The notes under the pieces: model-generated
Seen by the model: the letters and a program-made list of their open reading frames with translations, nothing else
The model's database searches: none
What the model was told of the DNA's origin: nothing
Translations under genes and position numbers: made by a program
From: a virus
Length of the DNA stretch: 35,829 nucleotides
IMG/VR virus record: IMGVR_UViG_3300042486_001501
Span: 1-35,829 of that record
Direction: 5' to 3' (one strand)
Shown here: one piece after another, positions 14,322 to 20,438 of the stretch
Layout: each line of letters opens with the position of its first letter
Numbering within the stretch: position 1 is the stretch's first letter

Positions 14322-14798
14322 GGGTTGCTCCTGGTTGAGGGCTTGCAGCGGCAAGTTGGGCGTGTTGGTCAGCCCGGCAGACACCAGCCGCACGATGCGG
14401 CCGCTGGCGGGATCGAAGTCGAAGACCGGGCTGATGTAGCGGTACTCGCGGTTGAGCACCTGGTCGTGGCCGCGGTCGGTCCACTGCACGTCAGCCCAGA
14501 GCGCGCCGCCGCGAACGTTCAGCGCAGTGATCCAACCTGCGGCAGGTGCGGGCTCGCCCTTCGGCGCCCGGTGCTGGGTGGCGTGCTCCCAGTCAATCGG
14601 CAGCTCGACGCCGCGCTGCCCGAAGGCATCGAGCACGGCATTGATCGACGGCTGGTCGAAGGTCCACTCGCGGCCATCGCGACCTTTCACGGTGGGGCCA
14701 GCGGGGATCAGCGGAATCGCGCCAGGAACACCGGGCGCATCGCCTGCGGCGAGCAGTCCGAGTTCGGTGCAGAGAGCGAGGGTGTGAGCGGTGCGCAT
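13827..14798 (-). CDS. Head maturation protease (Mu gpI-like)
   Basis: The protein has 323 residues. The N-terminal 160 are the protease part: 'IPLIPAGPTVKGRDGREWTF', 'ELPIDWEHAT' with a His, then 'WADVQWTDRGHDQVLNREYRYISPVFDFD' and 'LVSAGLTNTPNLPLQAL'. The C-terminal 164 form the scaffold Z. It cleaves scaffold and head proteins during prohead maturation. It is the first gene of the leftward late operon and starts 35 bases after the Mor-box-like dyad. No Shine-Dalgarno is visible; instead a 7-bp hairpin (14799-14816) touches the start codon. The true transcript may be nearly leaderless. Confidence 0.9.
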   Translation of the reverse strand: MRTAHTLALCTELGLLAAGDAPGVPGAIPLIPAGPTVKGRDGREWTFDQPSINAVLDAFGQRGVELPIDWEHATQHRAPKGEPAPAAGWITALNVRGGALWADVQWTDRGHDQVLNREYRYISPVFDFDPASGRIVRLVSAGLTNTPNLPLQALNQEQPMKLVLTAAVASALGVDADADEAAVLAAISKFKTAMNSEAANLERYVPRADYDQVLQRATNAEQQLLQRDTAAHKTAVDAAIESALQARKIAPTSVEYHRASCSDRAGLERFQAFVASAPVIAPDAGIEGPPPGATKTALNAEQQQAARLLGLTPEEYAKRLPTD

Positions 14799-14816
14799 GG
14801 GGCGATTCTTCGCCCC
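14799..14816 (-). promoter_or_regulatory. Hairpin directly before the gene I start codon
   Basis: GGGGCGA-(4)-TCGCCCC makes a 7-bp stem that ends next to the ATG at 14798. Its loop and 5' arm cover the place where a ribosome site should be. It also overlaps the expected -10 of the late promoter (AAGAAT). It could hold down translation of I relative to Z; that use is inference. Confidence 0.4.
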
Positions 14817-14832
14817 GCCACCACCGCGTTGA

Positions 14833-14850
14833 GTTTCAGCGCCCTGAAAC
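14833..14850 (-). promoter_or_regulatory. Mor-box-like dyad, leftward late promoter
   Basis: GTTTCAG-CGCC-CTGAAAC is identical in 18 bases to the dyad at 27150-27167 before the other late operon. The shared sequence extends 9 bases further towards each operon (CTCA, A/G, CGCG). An AAGAAT hexamer begins 23 bases after the dyad, on the minus strand. That puts the dyad centre about 33 bases upstream of the -10, close to the arrangement of Mor at the Mu middle promoter as I remember it. Confidence 0.65.
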
Positions 14851-14910
14851 GCGCTGGGGATTGTTCGGCGGGAGACTCACGCCGAGTCGCGCGCATGATC
14901 TGCGCCGCGA

Positions 14911-14934
14911 CCACGGGTCGTCAATGACCCGCGG
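14911..14934 (-). terminator. Hairpin after the cargo block
   Basis: CCACGGGTC pairs with GACCCGCGG (9 pairs, one wobble) around GTCAAT, 20 bases beyond the stop of the membrane-anchored cargo gene. No T-run follows. It probably separates cargo transcription from the late promoter just downstream. Confidence 0.45.
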
Positions 14935-14954
14935 CCGCAAGAATGCAAACGGTG

Positions 14955-15920
14955 CTAGCGCCTCGCGGGCGTCGCGGCAACTGTGTCCGCAGCCCCGTGC
15001 AACTCCAAGAGAGTGATCTCAACCGGCACCATGCCGCCGCGGCGCTCGCTCATTCGGTAGCGCACCACCACGCGAGCTCGCACTTCCAACTTACCGGCGA
15101 GGTCATTGATGGTGACCTCATCGCCCAGGGTCAACTTCACCCTGTCATCGAACACACCGTCGAGCCTCGCGCGCCAACCGGACGTACTCGAGTCGCGGTT
15201 CATCTGGCGGATGTCGACCAGCGCGTCCTCGAACTCCTCTTCGGACTCATGAGGCTCGCCGGTGACGTCCTTCGGCATCATCCGAACCACTTCGCTCGGC
15301 ATCACAGCAGCCTCGCCGAACTTCACGGTGGCGTCGGGCTCACGGTGAGCCGGTGCCAGGATATGCGCCGCCGCCTGGGTGACGTCTTTCTTGCGGTCCC
15401 GCACCGCCGATTCGATGATGCTGGCGAAGGCCTCCGGGCTGACTTGGTAAGCCTCGGCGCCAATCGCGATGATGGTGTTGTTGTTGGCCTGGATCAGGGC
15501 TCGCTCTTCAGGCGTGGCCTCGCCAGCGGTGAAGCGGCTGACCGCGTAGGCTACGAGCGCAGCGGTTACCGCAGACAGGAAAACTGCCTTGGTCACGGGC
15601 GACCCCTTGGGTGGAAGTTCTTTGTACATACCGGCCCAATCTAGCTCGCGTACCGCCTTCTGGAACCGCTTCAAGCTGCGCTCGTTGTCGAAGATGAGCT
15701 GCAGCCAGAAGCTCTCCTTGAAGGAGCCCTGCTCGATGCCATCAACGAGCAGTTTGACCTCAAGCACCGTCGCCTGCGTGAGCTTCTTCAAGACGCCCGG
15801 CAACACTCTTTCAGATAGCCGACCCATCGCCAACAGCGAATCGACGACGTCTTGCACGGGCAGCGGCTTTTCGTTGCTGTAGACGATCGAGTGTTCAACG
15901 TACAACGCAACTTCAGTCAT
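14955..15920 (-). CDS. Membrane-anchored cargo protein of unknown function
   Basis: The protein has 321 residues. The start at 15920 has AGGAGG upstream; the longer frame to 16016 is rejected. The N-terminal about 115 residues (ALYVEHSIVYSNEKPLPVQDVVDSL...) form a mixed domain. One hydrophobic segment follows at about residues 118-136 (AVFLSAVTAALVAYAVSRF). After it comes a likely cytosolic domain with an acidic patch (HESEEEFEDALVDI) and a final beta-rich part. I do not recognise the family. It sits between the repressor side and the late operon, is transcribed with the immunity block, and is bounded by hairpins. This is the usual place for lysogen-expressed cargo such as exclusion or defence genes; that role is inference. 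Confidence 0.7.
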   Translation of the reverse strand: MTEVALYVEHSIVYSNEKPLPVQDVVDSLLAMGRLSERVLPGVLKKLTQATVLEVKLLVDGIEQGSFKESFWLQLIFDNERSLKRFQKAVRELDWAGMYKELPPKGSPVTKAVFLSAVTAALVAYAVSRFTAGEATPEERALIQANNNTIIAIGAEAYQVSPEAFASIIESAVRDRKKDVTQAAAHILAPAHREPDATVKFGEAAVMPSEVVRMMPKDVTGEPHESEEEFEDALVDIRQMNRDSSTSGWRARLDGVFDDRVKLTLGDEVTINDLAGKLEVRARVVVRYRMSERRGGMVPVEITLLELHGAADTVAATPARR

Positions 15921-16026
15921 CCGGAATCCCCTCCTGCCGGCACATAGGTCGGCGCCAGCTTGCAGCCGACGCATTTGGCATGAGCGCGACCGGCGGCCGC
16001 GCCCACGGTCTAGCAAGGTCCGCGAC

Positions 16027-16221
16027 TCAGTCTTTCGGCGGCAGCCGCTCTTCTGCTATGCGCACCGCTTCTTCCTCAGTCTCTAGCGGCCCTTCGCCCC
16101 AGCCCGGCACCACGTACGACCCATCGGGCTCGATGCGCTGGATGTGCACCTCGCGACCACTTGGGCCACGCACATAGAGGTCTCGAATCTTGGGCTTGTC
16201 GTCATCGAACATGGGCTTCAC
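16027..16221 (-). CDS. Small acidic cargo protein
   Basis: The protein has 64 residues with a clear GAGGAG upstream of the ATG at 16221. It is charged, with an N-terminal 'DDDKPKIRDLYVRGPSGREVHIQRIEPDG', a middle 'YVVPGWGEGPL' and a C-terminal helix rich in Glu. No domain is recognised. It is preceded by an AT-rich promoter-like palindrome (16263-16276) and lies upstream of the membrane-anchored gene, so the two may be expressed together from that promoter in the lysogen. Confidence 0.65.
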   Translation of the reverse strand: MKPMFDDDKPKIRDLYVRGPSGREVHIQRIEPDGSYVVPGWGEGPLETEEEAVRIAEERLPPKD

Positions 16222-16265
16222 TCCTCGAATGGATGTTTGCGCGGCCCTACGGCCGCCTGCGCGCG

Positions 16266-16296
16266 TTTATAAACGCCAGCCGGCCCGACCCGCCAA
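16266..16296 (-). promoter_or_regulatory. Predicted promoter of the cargo genes
   Basis: On the minus strand TTGGCG (16296-16291) is followed after 17 bases by TTTATA, within TTTATAAAC. The -10 part lies in a perfect 14-bp palindrome, GCGTTTATAAACGC (16263-16276), a rare AT-rich island in this GC-rich element. A further hairpin, GCGGCC-CTAC-GGCCGC (16241-16256), is in the leader. It points at the gene starting at 16221. Confidence 0.55.
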
Positions 16297-16367
16297 CACT
16301 CGCCGCGCCCAGGGGCTGGGAGCGGCTCACAGCGCCTCTCTTGATCGCGCGATCTGAAACGAGAAAT

Positions 16368-16395
16368 CCCGGCGTCGCAGTGTGCGAGCGCCGGG
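16368..16395 (-). terminator. Terminator after the secreted cargo protein
   Basis: CCCGGCG-TCGCA pairs with TGCGA-(G)-CGCCGGG, 12 pairs with one bulged G and a 3-base loop. On the minus strand it is followed by ATTTCTCGTTT. It starts 22 bases beyond the stop at 16417. This is a convincing intrinsic terminator. Confidence 0.75.
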
Positions 16396-16416
16396 GTTGC
16401 GAACAGCTCGTGGCGA

Positions 16417-17364
16417 TCAGTTCGACTGGGCGCGCTTGGCGGACTCCATCTCCGCAGCAACCTCGGCCGCCCATGCCTGGATGTAGGCCGGAGCCTCGCC
16501 CTGCATTTCCATTGCCTTGGCCAGCTCGGCATCACGCACTTCCGCTGCAAGCGACTTGTCCTGCGCTGCAGGACCGCTCAGCGGCGTTGCGACGTCCGCG
16601 CGATCCCTGACGCGCACCGCCACCATCGGGTTGCCACTGCCAGTCGGCGATCCGGTCTTGAGGTAAAGCCAGTAGCGACCGCCGAGCGAGCGATTCGCGC
16701 CTGCCGGGTAGACGAAGAGCTTGTAGTAGCTGGTCGAGGAGTCCAGCAGCGCCAGGTACTCACCACGGGACTGCTCGAAGGACGCCAGGCCCAGACCCGC
16801 AGAGCTGTACCGGCGGCGCATCTGCACGTACTGGGTTCCGTTGCTGCCTGTGAACGGGCGGTCGAACACCAGGAACTCGCTATCACCTAGACCCACGACG
16901 TTCATGGCGAAAGCCCACTCGCCCCACAGCCTGTCATCGCGCTGCGGATAGCCGAACATGAACTTCTGCAGCTGCACTGTCTCGCCGGCCTGGGTCAACG
17001 TCGCGCGCTCATCGCCCTCAAAGACGATGGTCAATGCGCCTGGGCTGGTGGTCTGCTCAGGTGCGCGGTAGGCGCAACCGATGCACTGGCCGTTGCGGAA
17101 ACCCAGCAGTGATGCGTTGAGCGTGCGCGTGCCAGGGTTGTACGTGCCGGTGCTGATGTACCACTGCGGCGAGCCGTCCTGGGCGAAGGTGTAACTGGCC
17201 ACCACCATCGTGTTGTTCTGGGAAACGATGAACCAGCCGCGGCCGGACTGGCTCGGGTTCCACCACACGCCGTCCTCCGGCGCGAGTGCGTGAGCCTGCG
17301 GCAGGCAGGCGAAGAGCAGCGCGAGCAGCGCTGCCGAGAAGATTGCTGTGACCCCTGATTTCAT
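16417..17364 (-). CDS. Secreted cargo protein with a GVWWNPSQSGRGW repeat-type domain
   Basis: The 315-residue protein has a clear signal peptide (MKSGVTAIFSAALLALLFACLPQAHA, cleavage near residue 26). The mature N-terminus reads 'APEDGVWWNPSQSGRGWFI', then 'ASYTFAQDGSPQWY' and 'NPGTRTLNASL'. I recall this module from exported proteins of Xanthomonadales and relatives, where its function is not established. One Cys pair (CIGC) could bind metal or form a disulfide. The C-terminal 50 residues are helical and charged. A host-type exported protein on a prophage suggests lysogenic conversion. It is bounded by its own gap upstream (17365-17526) and a terminator downstream. Confidence 0.75.
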   Translation of the reverse strand: MKSGVTAIFSAALLALLFACLPQAHALAPEDGVWWNPSQSGRGWFIVSQNNTMVVASYTFAQDGSPQWYISTGTYNPGTRTLNASLLGFRNGQCIGCAYRAPEQTTSPGALTIVFEGDERATLTQAGETVQLQKFMFGYPQRDDRLWGEWAFAMNVVGLGDSEFLVFDRPFTGSNGTQYVQMRRRYSSAGLGLASFEQSRGEYLALLDSSTSYYKLFVYPAGANRSLGGRYWLYLKTGSPTGSGNPMVAVRVRDRADVATPLSGPAAQDKSLAAEVRDAELAKAMEMQGEAPAYIQAWAAEVAAEMESAKRAQSN

Positions 17365-17513
17365 TGATCGACTCCATCGAGATGCGAGAACGCTGCCGGC
17401 TCAGCTTGACCCCGGTACTGGCCGCGCCGGGTTGCGCGATTGGGCTTCCGGCAGCGCAAGGACATGGTGGCGCGCGGAGGCGGCCACCGGTATCGGCGAA
17501 ATGCCGAATGAGG

Positions 17514-17531
17514 GGTAGGAGTTTTCCTACC
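17514..17531 (-). terminator. Hairpin overlapping the stop of the 17527 gene
   Basis: GGTAGGA-GTTT-TCCTACC is a perfect 7-bp stem whose one arm includes the TAG stop at 17527-17529. No strong T-run follows on the minus strand. It may be a terminator or mRNA 3' end for the repressor transcript. Confidence 0.45.
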
Positions 17532-18042
17532 GGATGTCACGGGCACCGAGCGGGTGCCAGTTGCTCCGATGCAAGAGATGCGCCTGCACAGCCTCCAGCT
17601 TGCCGGCCACAGCTCGACAAGCCCTTGCGAGCTGCGCCTCGCGCTTGAGGCCGAACAGCCAGCCCAGCACCCCAGCGCCGATCGCGACCATCCAGCCCGC
17701 CATCATGAAGTCGGACGGCAAGTGCTTCATCGCGAGCAGTCCGAACACCGGCGGGCTCATGGCCATGCCGATGGTGAGGATCGACGCGTTGGAATGGCGC
17801 CTCTGCAGATGCTCCAGCTGAGCGGCGAGGCGGTGCTGCTCCTCCACCAGCTCGGCCGTCAGATAGGCCGCATAGCTCTCCCGGCTCGACGCGTTGAAGT
17901 TGACCTGGTTGTTATTGCCTTGCACCGCCACGTTGCCGGTGCCGCCGACCCGCTGCCGGAGAACCGACTCAGCATCGTCCGCAGGCGTTGAATCCCCAAC
18001 AAGGGCGCGAGCGCGCGCCCGAAGTGCATCTTCGTCAAACAT
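17527..18042 (-). CDS. Membrane protein with VQGNNNQVN motif, beside the repressor
   Basis: The protein has 171 residues. An N-terminal cytosolic part (1-40) is followed by 'GNVAVQGNNNQVNFNASS' at about 35-52. A charged helix follows, then two hydrophobic segments at about 91-106 and 112-131 (GMAMSPPVFGLLAM, MMAGWMVAIGAGVLGWLFGL), and a basic C-terminus. I recall 'V.GNNN.VN'-type motifs from small proteins near signalling and defence effectors, but this is not decisive. It lies directly downstream of the repressor (73-base gap) and is probably co-transcribed, so it should be made in the lysogen. Superinfection exclusion is a reasonable guess. Confidence 0.7.
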   Translation of the reverse strand: MFDEDALRARARALVGDSTPADDAESVLRQRVGGTGNVAVQGNNNQVNFNASSRESYAAYLTAELVEEQHRLAAQLEHLQRRHSNASILTIGMAMSPPVFGLLAMKHLPSDFMMAGWMVAIGAGVLGWLFGLKREAQLARACRAVAGKLEAVQAHLLHRSNWHPLGARDIR

Positions 18043-18115
18043 CCCCTGTTTCTCCCATAGGCGCGGAAGTCCGCGCGGTTGCGATCTCAGGGCATGGCTT
18101 TCTCAGCCGCTGCGA

Positions 18116-18565
18116 CTACGCCGCGGCGCGCACCAATCGAAGCACGTTGGACTTCGCCTGCTGCTCAGGCCCTGCCGTGAGTTGGTACGCAACAACGATG
18201 AGTTCGGCGAGTTTCGCCGGAGGCAACTTCCGCTTGATCTCGGCCAAGCCTTCGAAGACGCCCTCTGCTGCCAGGCGTAGCCGATGCTCGTCCGTGATCT
18301 GCACGGGCTGCTCTTTTGGAGAATCTGTCGACGTCGACGGATTTGGGGATCCCGTCGATCCGGTGAGGATGTACATCACGTCAAGACCAGCGAGAGCAGC
18401 GCGCGCGAGAACTTCAGCGCCGGGCGATGCGAGCCCACGCTCGTACTTTCCCCACATCTCGCGAGACACCCCGCAAAGCTCTGCAGCCTTGGTTTGGCTG
18501 AGTCCTGCGGCTGTCCGCTGCTCAGAAATTCGAGAACCAAAGTTCACGCTCACGCCCCTTGACAT
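18116..18565 (-). CDS. Prophage repressor, Cro/CI-type HTH
   Basis: The protein has 149 residues. Residues about 13-57 form a helix-turn-helix of the Xre/CI type (LSQTKAAELCGVSREMWGKYERG). A Pro/Ser/Thr linker (NPSTSTDSPKEQP) follows, then a C-terminal helical domain that may oligomerise. No Ser-Lys peptidase pair of LexA/CI cleavage type is visible. It is transcribed leftward, head to head with the Ner-like gene. Its start codon overlaps the -35 of the early promoter and there is no Shine-Dalgarno. Two similar palindromes, one upstream of its start and one inside codons about 7-11, are likely operators. It keeps the early operon off in the lysogen. Confidence 0.85.
   Translation of the reverse strand: MSRGVSVNFGSRISEQRTAAGLSQTKAAELCGVSREMWGKYERGLASPGAEVLARAALAGLDVMYILTGSTGSPNPSTSTDSPKEQPVQITDEHRLRLAAEGVFEGLAEIKRKLPPAKLAELIVVAYQLTAGPEQQAKSNVLRLVRAAA
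18322..18343. repeat. Near-perfect palindrome with core GTCGACGTCGAC (copy 1)
   Basis: AATCT-GTCGACGTCGAC-GGATT is a 22-base palindrome with one mismatched pair. It lies in the linker-coding part of the repressor gene at 51 percent of the element length. It shares the 12-base core and AT-rich shoulders with the copy at 19856-19881. Confidence 0.7.
18532..18547. promoter_or_regulatory. Second operator-like palindrome, in the repressor gene
   Basis: GAGAAC-CAAA-GTTCAC differs at one arm position from the perfect palindrome at 18567-18582. The centres are 35 bases apart, on nearly the same face of the helix (about 3.3 turns). It lies in the start of the repressor gene. Confidence 0.6.
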
Positions 18566-18587
18566 GGAGAACTAAAGTTCTCATCCT
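18559..18587 (+). promoter_or_regulatory. Early promoter of the lytic operon
   Basis: TTGACA (18559-18564) is a perfect -35. After exactly 17 bases comes CATCCT (18582-18587), a weak -10 with 3 of 6 matches. The spacer is the operator palindrome, so repressor binding would block polymerase. It points to the Ner-like gene at 18626. Confidence 0.65.
18567..18582. promoter_or_regulatory. Operator palindrome in the early promoter
   Basis: GAGAAC-TAAA-GTTCTC has perfect 6-bp arms and fills the spacer between the -35 and -10 of the early promoter. A sister site lies at 18532-18547. It is the best candidate binding site for the repressor or the Ner-like protein. Confidence 0.75.
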
Positions 18588-18625
18588 GTGCCTGCCCCAT
18601 TCACAACAGGCAGGCAGGATAGCAA

Positions 18626-18886
18626 GTGAACACGAACGTCCCACCCCCGAGCCGAGAACTGCTGCTCAAGGTCAAGGCTCACTTCGTCGGGAAGGGCACC
18701 ACGCTCGCAGCCTGGTGCCGCGACAACAAGGTCGACCAGTCGCATGCGCGCCAAGCACTGCTTGGAAGTTGGGATGGCCCTCGCGGCCGCGCCGTGCGCC
18801 TGAAGTTGGCCACCGAGGCTGGCATCACCGCCGATCCCACGCCGTCGCAAAAGCCCGCCGCCAAGCGCGGCAAGGCGGCCGCATGA
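18626..18886 (+). CDS. Ner-like early DNA-binding regulator
   Basis: The protein has 86 residues and a GTG start at 18626 with AGGCAGGA upstream. 'LAAWCRDNKVDQSHARQALLGSWDGPRGRAVRLKLATEAGI' reads as a helix-turn-helix of the type found in early regulators of B3-like transposable phages. The C-terminus is basic (KPAAKRGKAAA). It is the first gene of the lytic operon, opposite the repressor, as ner is in Mu. It should turn down the early and repressor promoters after induction. Its stop overlaps the next start as ATGA. Confidence 0.75.
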   Translation: MNTNVPPPSRELLLKVKAHFVGKGTTLAAWCRDNKVDQSHARQALLGSWDGPRGRAVRLKLATEAGITADPTPSQKPAAKRGKAAA

Positions 18887-19116
18887 GGCCCTCGACCCTC
18901 CGCGCGGGCGACACCCTGCGCCGTGTCTCCGGCGTCGGCGCCAACCCGACCCGTGTCTTCGTCTTCGTCCGCATCGAGCCGGGCCGCGCCGGCCGCCGAG
19001 CTGACGCCGTCCTGCAGTGCGAGGACTACCGCGGCTTGAACGGTCCCGACGATGCCGGCCTCTGCACGGTCAGCACAGGCGAGCTGGCCCGCCACTTCCA
19101 GCAGGTGCCGGCATGA
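18883..19116 (+). CDS. Small early protein of unknown function
   Basis: The protein has 77 residues and starts at 18883 in an ATGA overlap with the Ner-like gene. It is mostly beta-prone: 'LRAGDTLRRVSGVG', 'FVFVRIEPGRAGRRADAVLQCEDYRG' and 'CTVSTGELARHFQQV'. No domain is recognised. Its stop again overlaps the following start, so it is translationally coupled in the early operon. Confidence 0.65.
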   Translation: MRPSTLRAGDTLRRVSGVGANPTRVFVFVRIEPGRAGRRADAVLQCEDYRGLNGPDDAGLCTVSTGELARHFQQVPA

Positions 19117-19232
19117 ACCCGCGCCGCCGCACCACCGACCTGGATCGCCGCCAGCCAGGGCTTGTGTTCTCCGGCCTGCTCGTGGTGACCGGCTGGCTTC
19201 TGATGCTGGCCGCTGCCCTGGGGTGGATCTAA
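19113..19232 (+). CDS. 39-residue single-span membrane protein
   Basis: The start at 19113 overlaps the previous stop as ATGA, and its stop overlaps the next start as TAATG. The first 14 residues are basic (NPRRRTTDLDRRQ). They are followed by one hydrophobic helix (LVFSGLLVVTGWLLMLAAALGWI) to the end. This is the layout of a small inner-membrane peptide with the N-terminus inside. Its function is unknown. Confidence 0.6.
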   Translation: MNPRRRTTDLDRRQPGLVFSGLLVVTGWLLMLAAALGWI

Positions 19233-19534
19233 TGAGCGCCCCCGCCGTGCTGACGCGCGCATGGGCCGTCATCCAGGCGCTGTCCGGGCACGCCTTCGAA
19301 GGCCGACGCCTCAAGGACGTTGCCGAGACTGTGCAGCAGTCCCCGCCAACAACGCTGCGCGACCTCGAAGCGCTGGAAGACATCGGCCTGGCCGAGCGCA
19401 TGCCAGGCCGCCCCGACTGCTGGCGCCTGTCGCCGCGCCTCGTGCAGCTGGCCCACGCCCACCAGGCGCAGATGGCGCGGCTGCGCGAGCGGCTTGACGC
19501 CTTCGATCACACCTACACCCGCACCCCGAACTGA
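19232..19534 (+). CDS. IclR-like winged-helix early protein
   Basis: The protein has 100 residues. Residues about 5-70 (TRAWAVIQALSGHAFEGRRLKDVAETVQQSPPTTLRDLEALEDIGLAERMPG...WRLSPRLVQLAHAHQ) match the DNA-binding half of IclR-type regulators. The ligand-binding half is missing, and a short helix follows. Proteins of this size are common in the early region of B3-like phages. It probably binds DNA during lytic growth; the target is unknown. It is coupled at both ends by overlapping stop and start codons. Confidence 0.75.
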   Translation: MSAPAVLTRAWAVIQALSGHAFEGRRLKDVAETVQQSPPTTLRDLEALEDIGLAERMPGRPDCWRLSPRLVQLAHAHQAQMARLRERLDAFDHTYTRTPN

Positions 19535-20436
19535 TGAGAGCCCCGACGATGCCAAAGAACGCCACCCCCATTTCCGGCGAGCTGGTTCAGCGCGACGCCG
19601 AGTACAACCGCACCACCCAGTTGCTGGTCGCCGAGTTCGGGGAGGGGTTGCATTGGGACCCCGACCACTACACCGCCGCCATCGCGGCCGAGATGAAGCG
19701 CGGCTGCGAAGCCTTCCTGCGCGCCGGTCGCCTGCTCGTGGTCGCCAAGGGCTGCGCCAGCCACGGCGAATGGTCCGGCATGCTGGGCCGGCTCGGCCTG
19801 GAGTCGCGCCAGGCGCAGCGAATGATGGAGGCCGCCCGCCGCGTCGCCGCGCTGCCAAATGCGTCGACGTCGACGCATTTGCTCGAAGCCGCCGGCAGCC
19901 CCAGCAAGCTGATCGAGCTGCTCAGCCTGCCCGAAGACCAGTTCACACAGCTCGCCGAAGAGGGTGAAACGGGCGAGCTGAGCCTCGACGACGTCGCCAA
20001 GATGGGCGTGCGCGACCTGCGCAATGCAGTGCGCGAAGCCCGCGCCGACCTCGACGCCAAGGACGAGCGCGCCGCCGAGCGCGAACGCAAGATCGAGGCG
20101 CTGCAGAAGGAGCTGCGGAAGGCCAAGGGCCAGCGCGAGCGCGCCACACCGGACGAGCGTGCGGCCGAACTGCGCACGCTGACCACCACCACACAGATGC
20201 ACCTGGTCGCCGCGGTGCACGCCCAGGGCGAGGACGCCGACAGCCTGTTCGAGCGCTTCCGCAGCCTTCGCGAAGCCGCCGAGCTGGCGGGTGATGCCGG
20301 CGAGCACGATGACTTCATGGCCGGCCTGGTTGGCGACCTGCTCGGCCAGCTGCGCCGCCTGCGCGACACCTTTGGGTTGCCGCCGGTGAACGACGGCGCG
20401 TGGATTGCCGAGCAGCTCAAGAAGGTCGGGGGCTGA
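19534..20436 (+). CDS. DUF3102-like early protein with coiled coil
   Basis: The protein has 300 residues if started at 19534 (overlapping the previous stop); an ATG at 19549 would give 295. The N-terminal 100 residues (RDAEYNRTTQLLVAEFGEGLHWDPDHYTAAIAAEMKRGCEAFLRAGRLLVVAKG) match a phage DUF3102-like domain. It continues 'GEWSGMLGRLGLESRQAQRMMEAARRV', which is like the substrate-recognition helix region of such proteins. A long charged coiled coil spans about 165-215. The gene carries a perfect 26-base palindrome in codons for NASTSTH. It lies directly before the transposase. A role in DNA binding or replication control is likely but not known. Confidence 0.7.
   Translation: MRAPTMPKNATPISGELVQRDAEYNRTTQLLVAEFGEGLHWDPDHYTAAIAAEMKRGCEAFLRAGRLLVVAKGCASHGEWSGMLGRLGLESRQAQRMMEAARRVAALPNASTSTHLLEAAGSPSKLIELLSLPEDQFTQLAEEGETGELSLDDVAKMGVRDLRNAVREARADLDAKDERAAERERKIEALQKELRKAKGQRERATPDERAAELRTLTTTTQMHLVAAVHAQGEDADSLFERFRSLREAAELAGDAGEHDDFMAGLVGDLLGQLRRLRDTFGLPPVNDGAWIAEQLKKVGG
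19856..19881. repeat. Perfect 26-bp palindrome with core GTCGACGTCGAC (copy 2)
   Basis: The arms CAAATGCGTCGAC and GTCGACGCATTTG are exact reverse complements with no spacer. The core and AT shoulders match the palindrome in the repressor gene (20 of 24 bases alike). It lies inside an early gene, where such symmetry is not explained by coding. Confidence 0.85.
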
Positions 20437-20438
20437 GC

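Noticed and set aside
16354-16360. A third CTGAAAC, possibly another Mor box
   Set aside because: The other arm (GTTTCAG) is absent at the right spacing, and it lies in the T-rich tail of a terminator.
18559-19116. Long plus-strand frame starting at 18559
   Set aside because: Its first part overlaps the early promoter and the Ner-like gene in another frame. Only the part from 18883, which begins in an ATGA overlap, is a gene.
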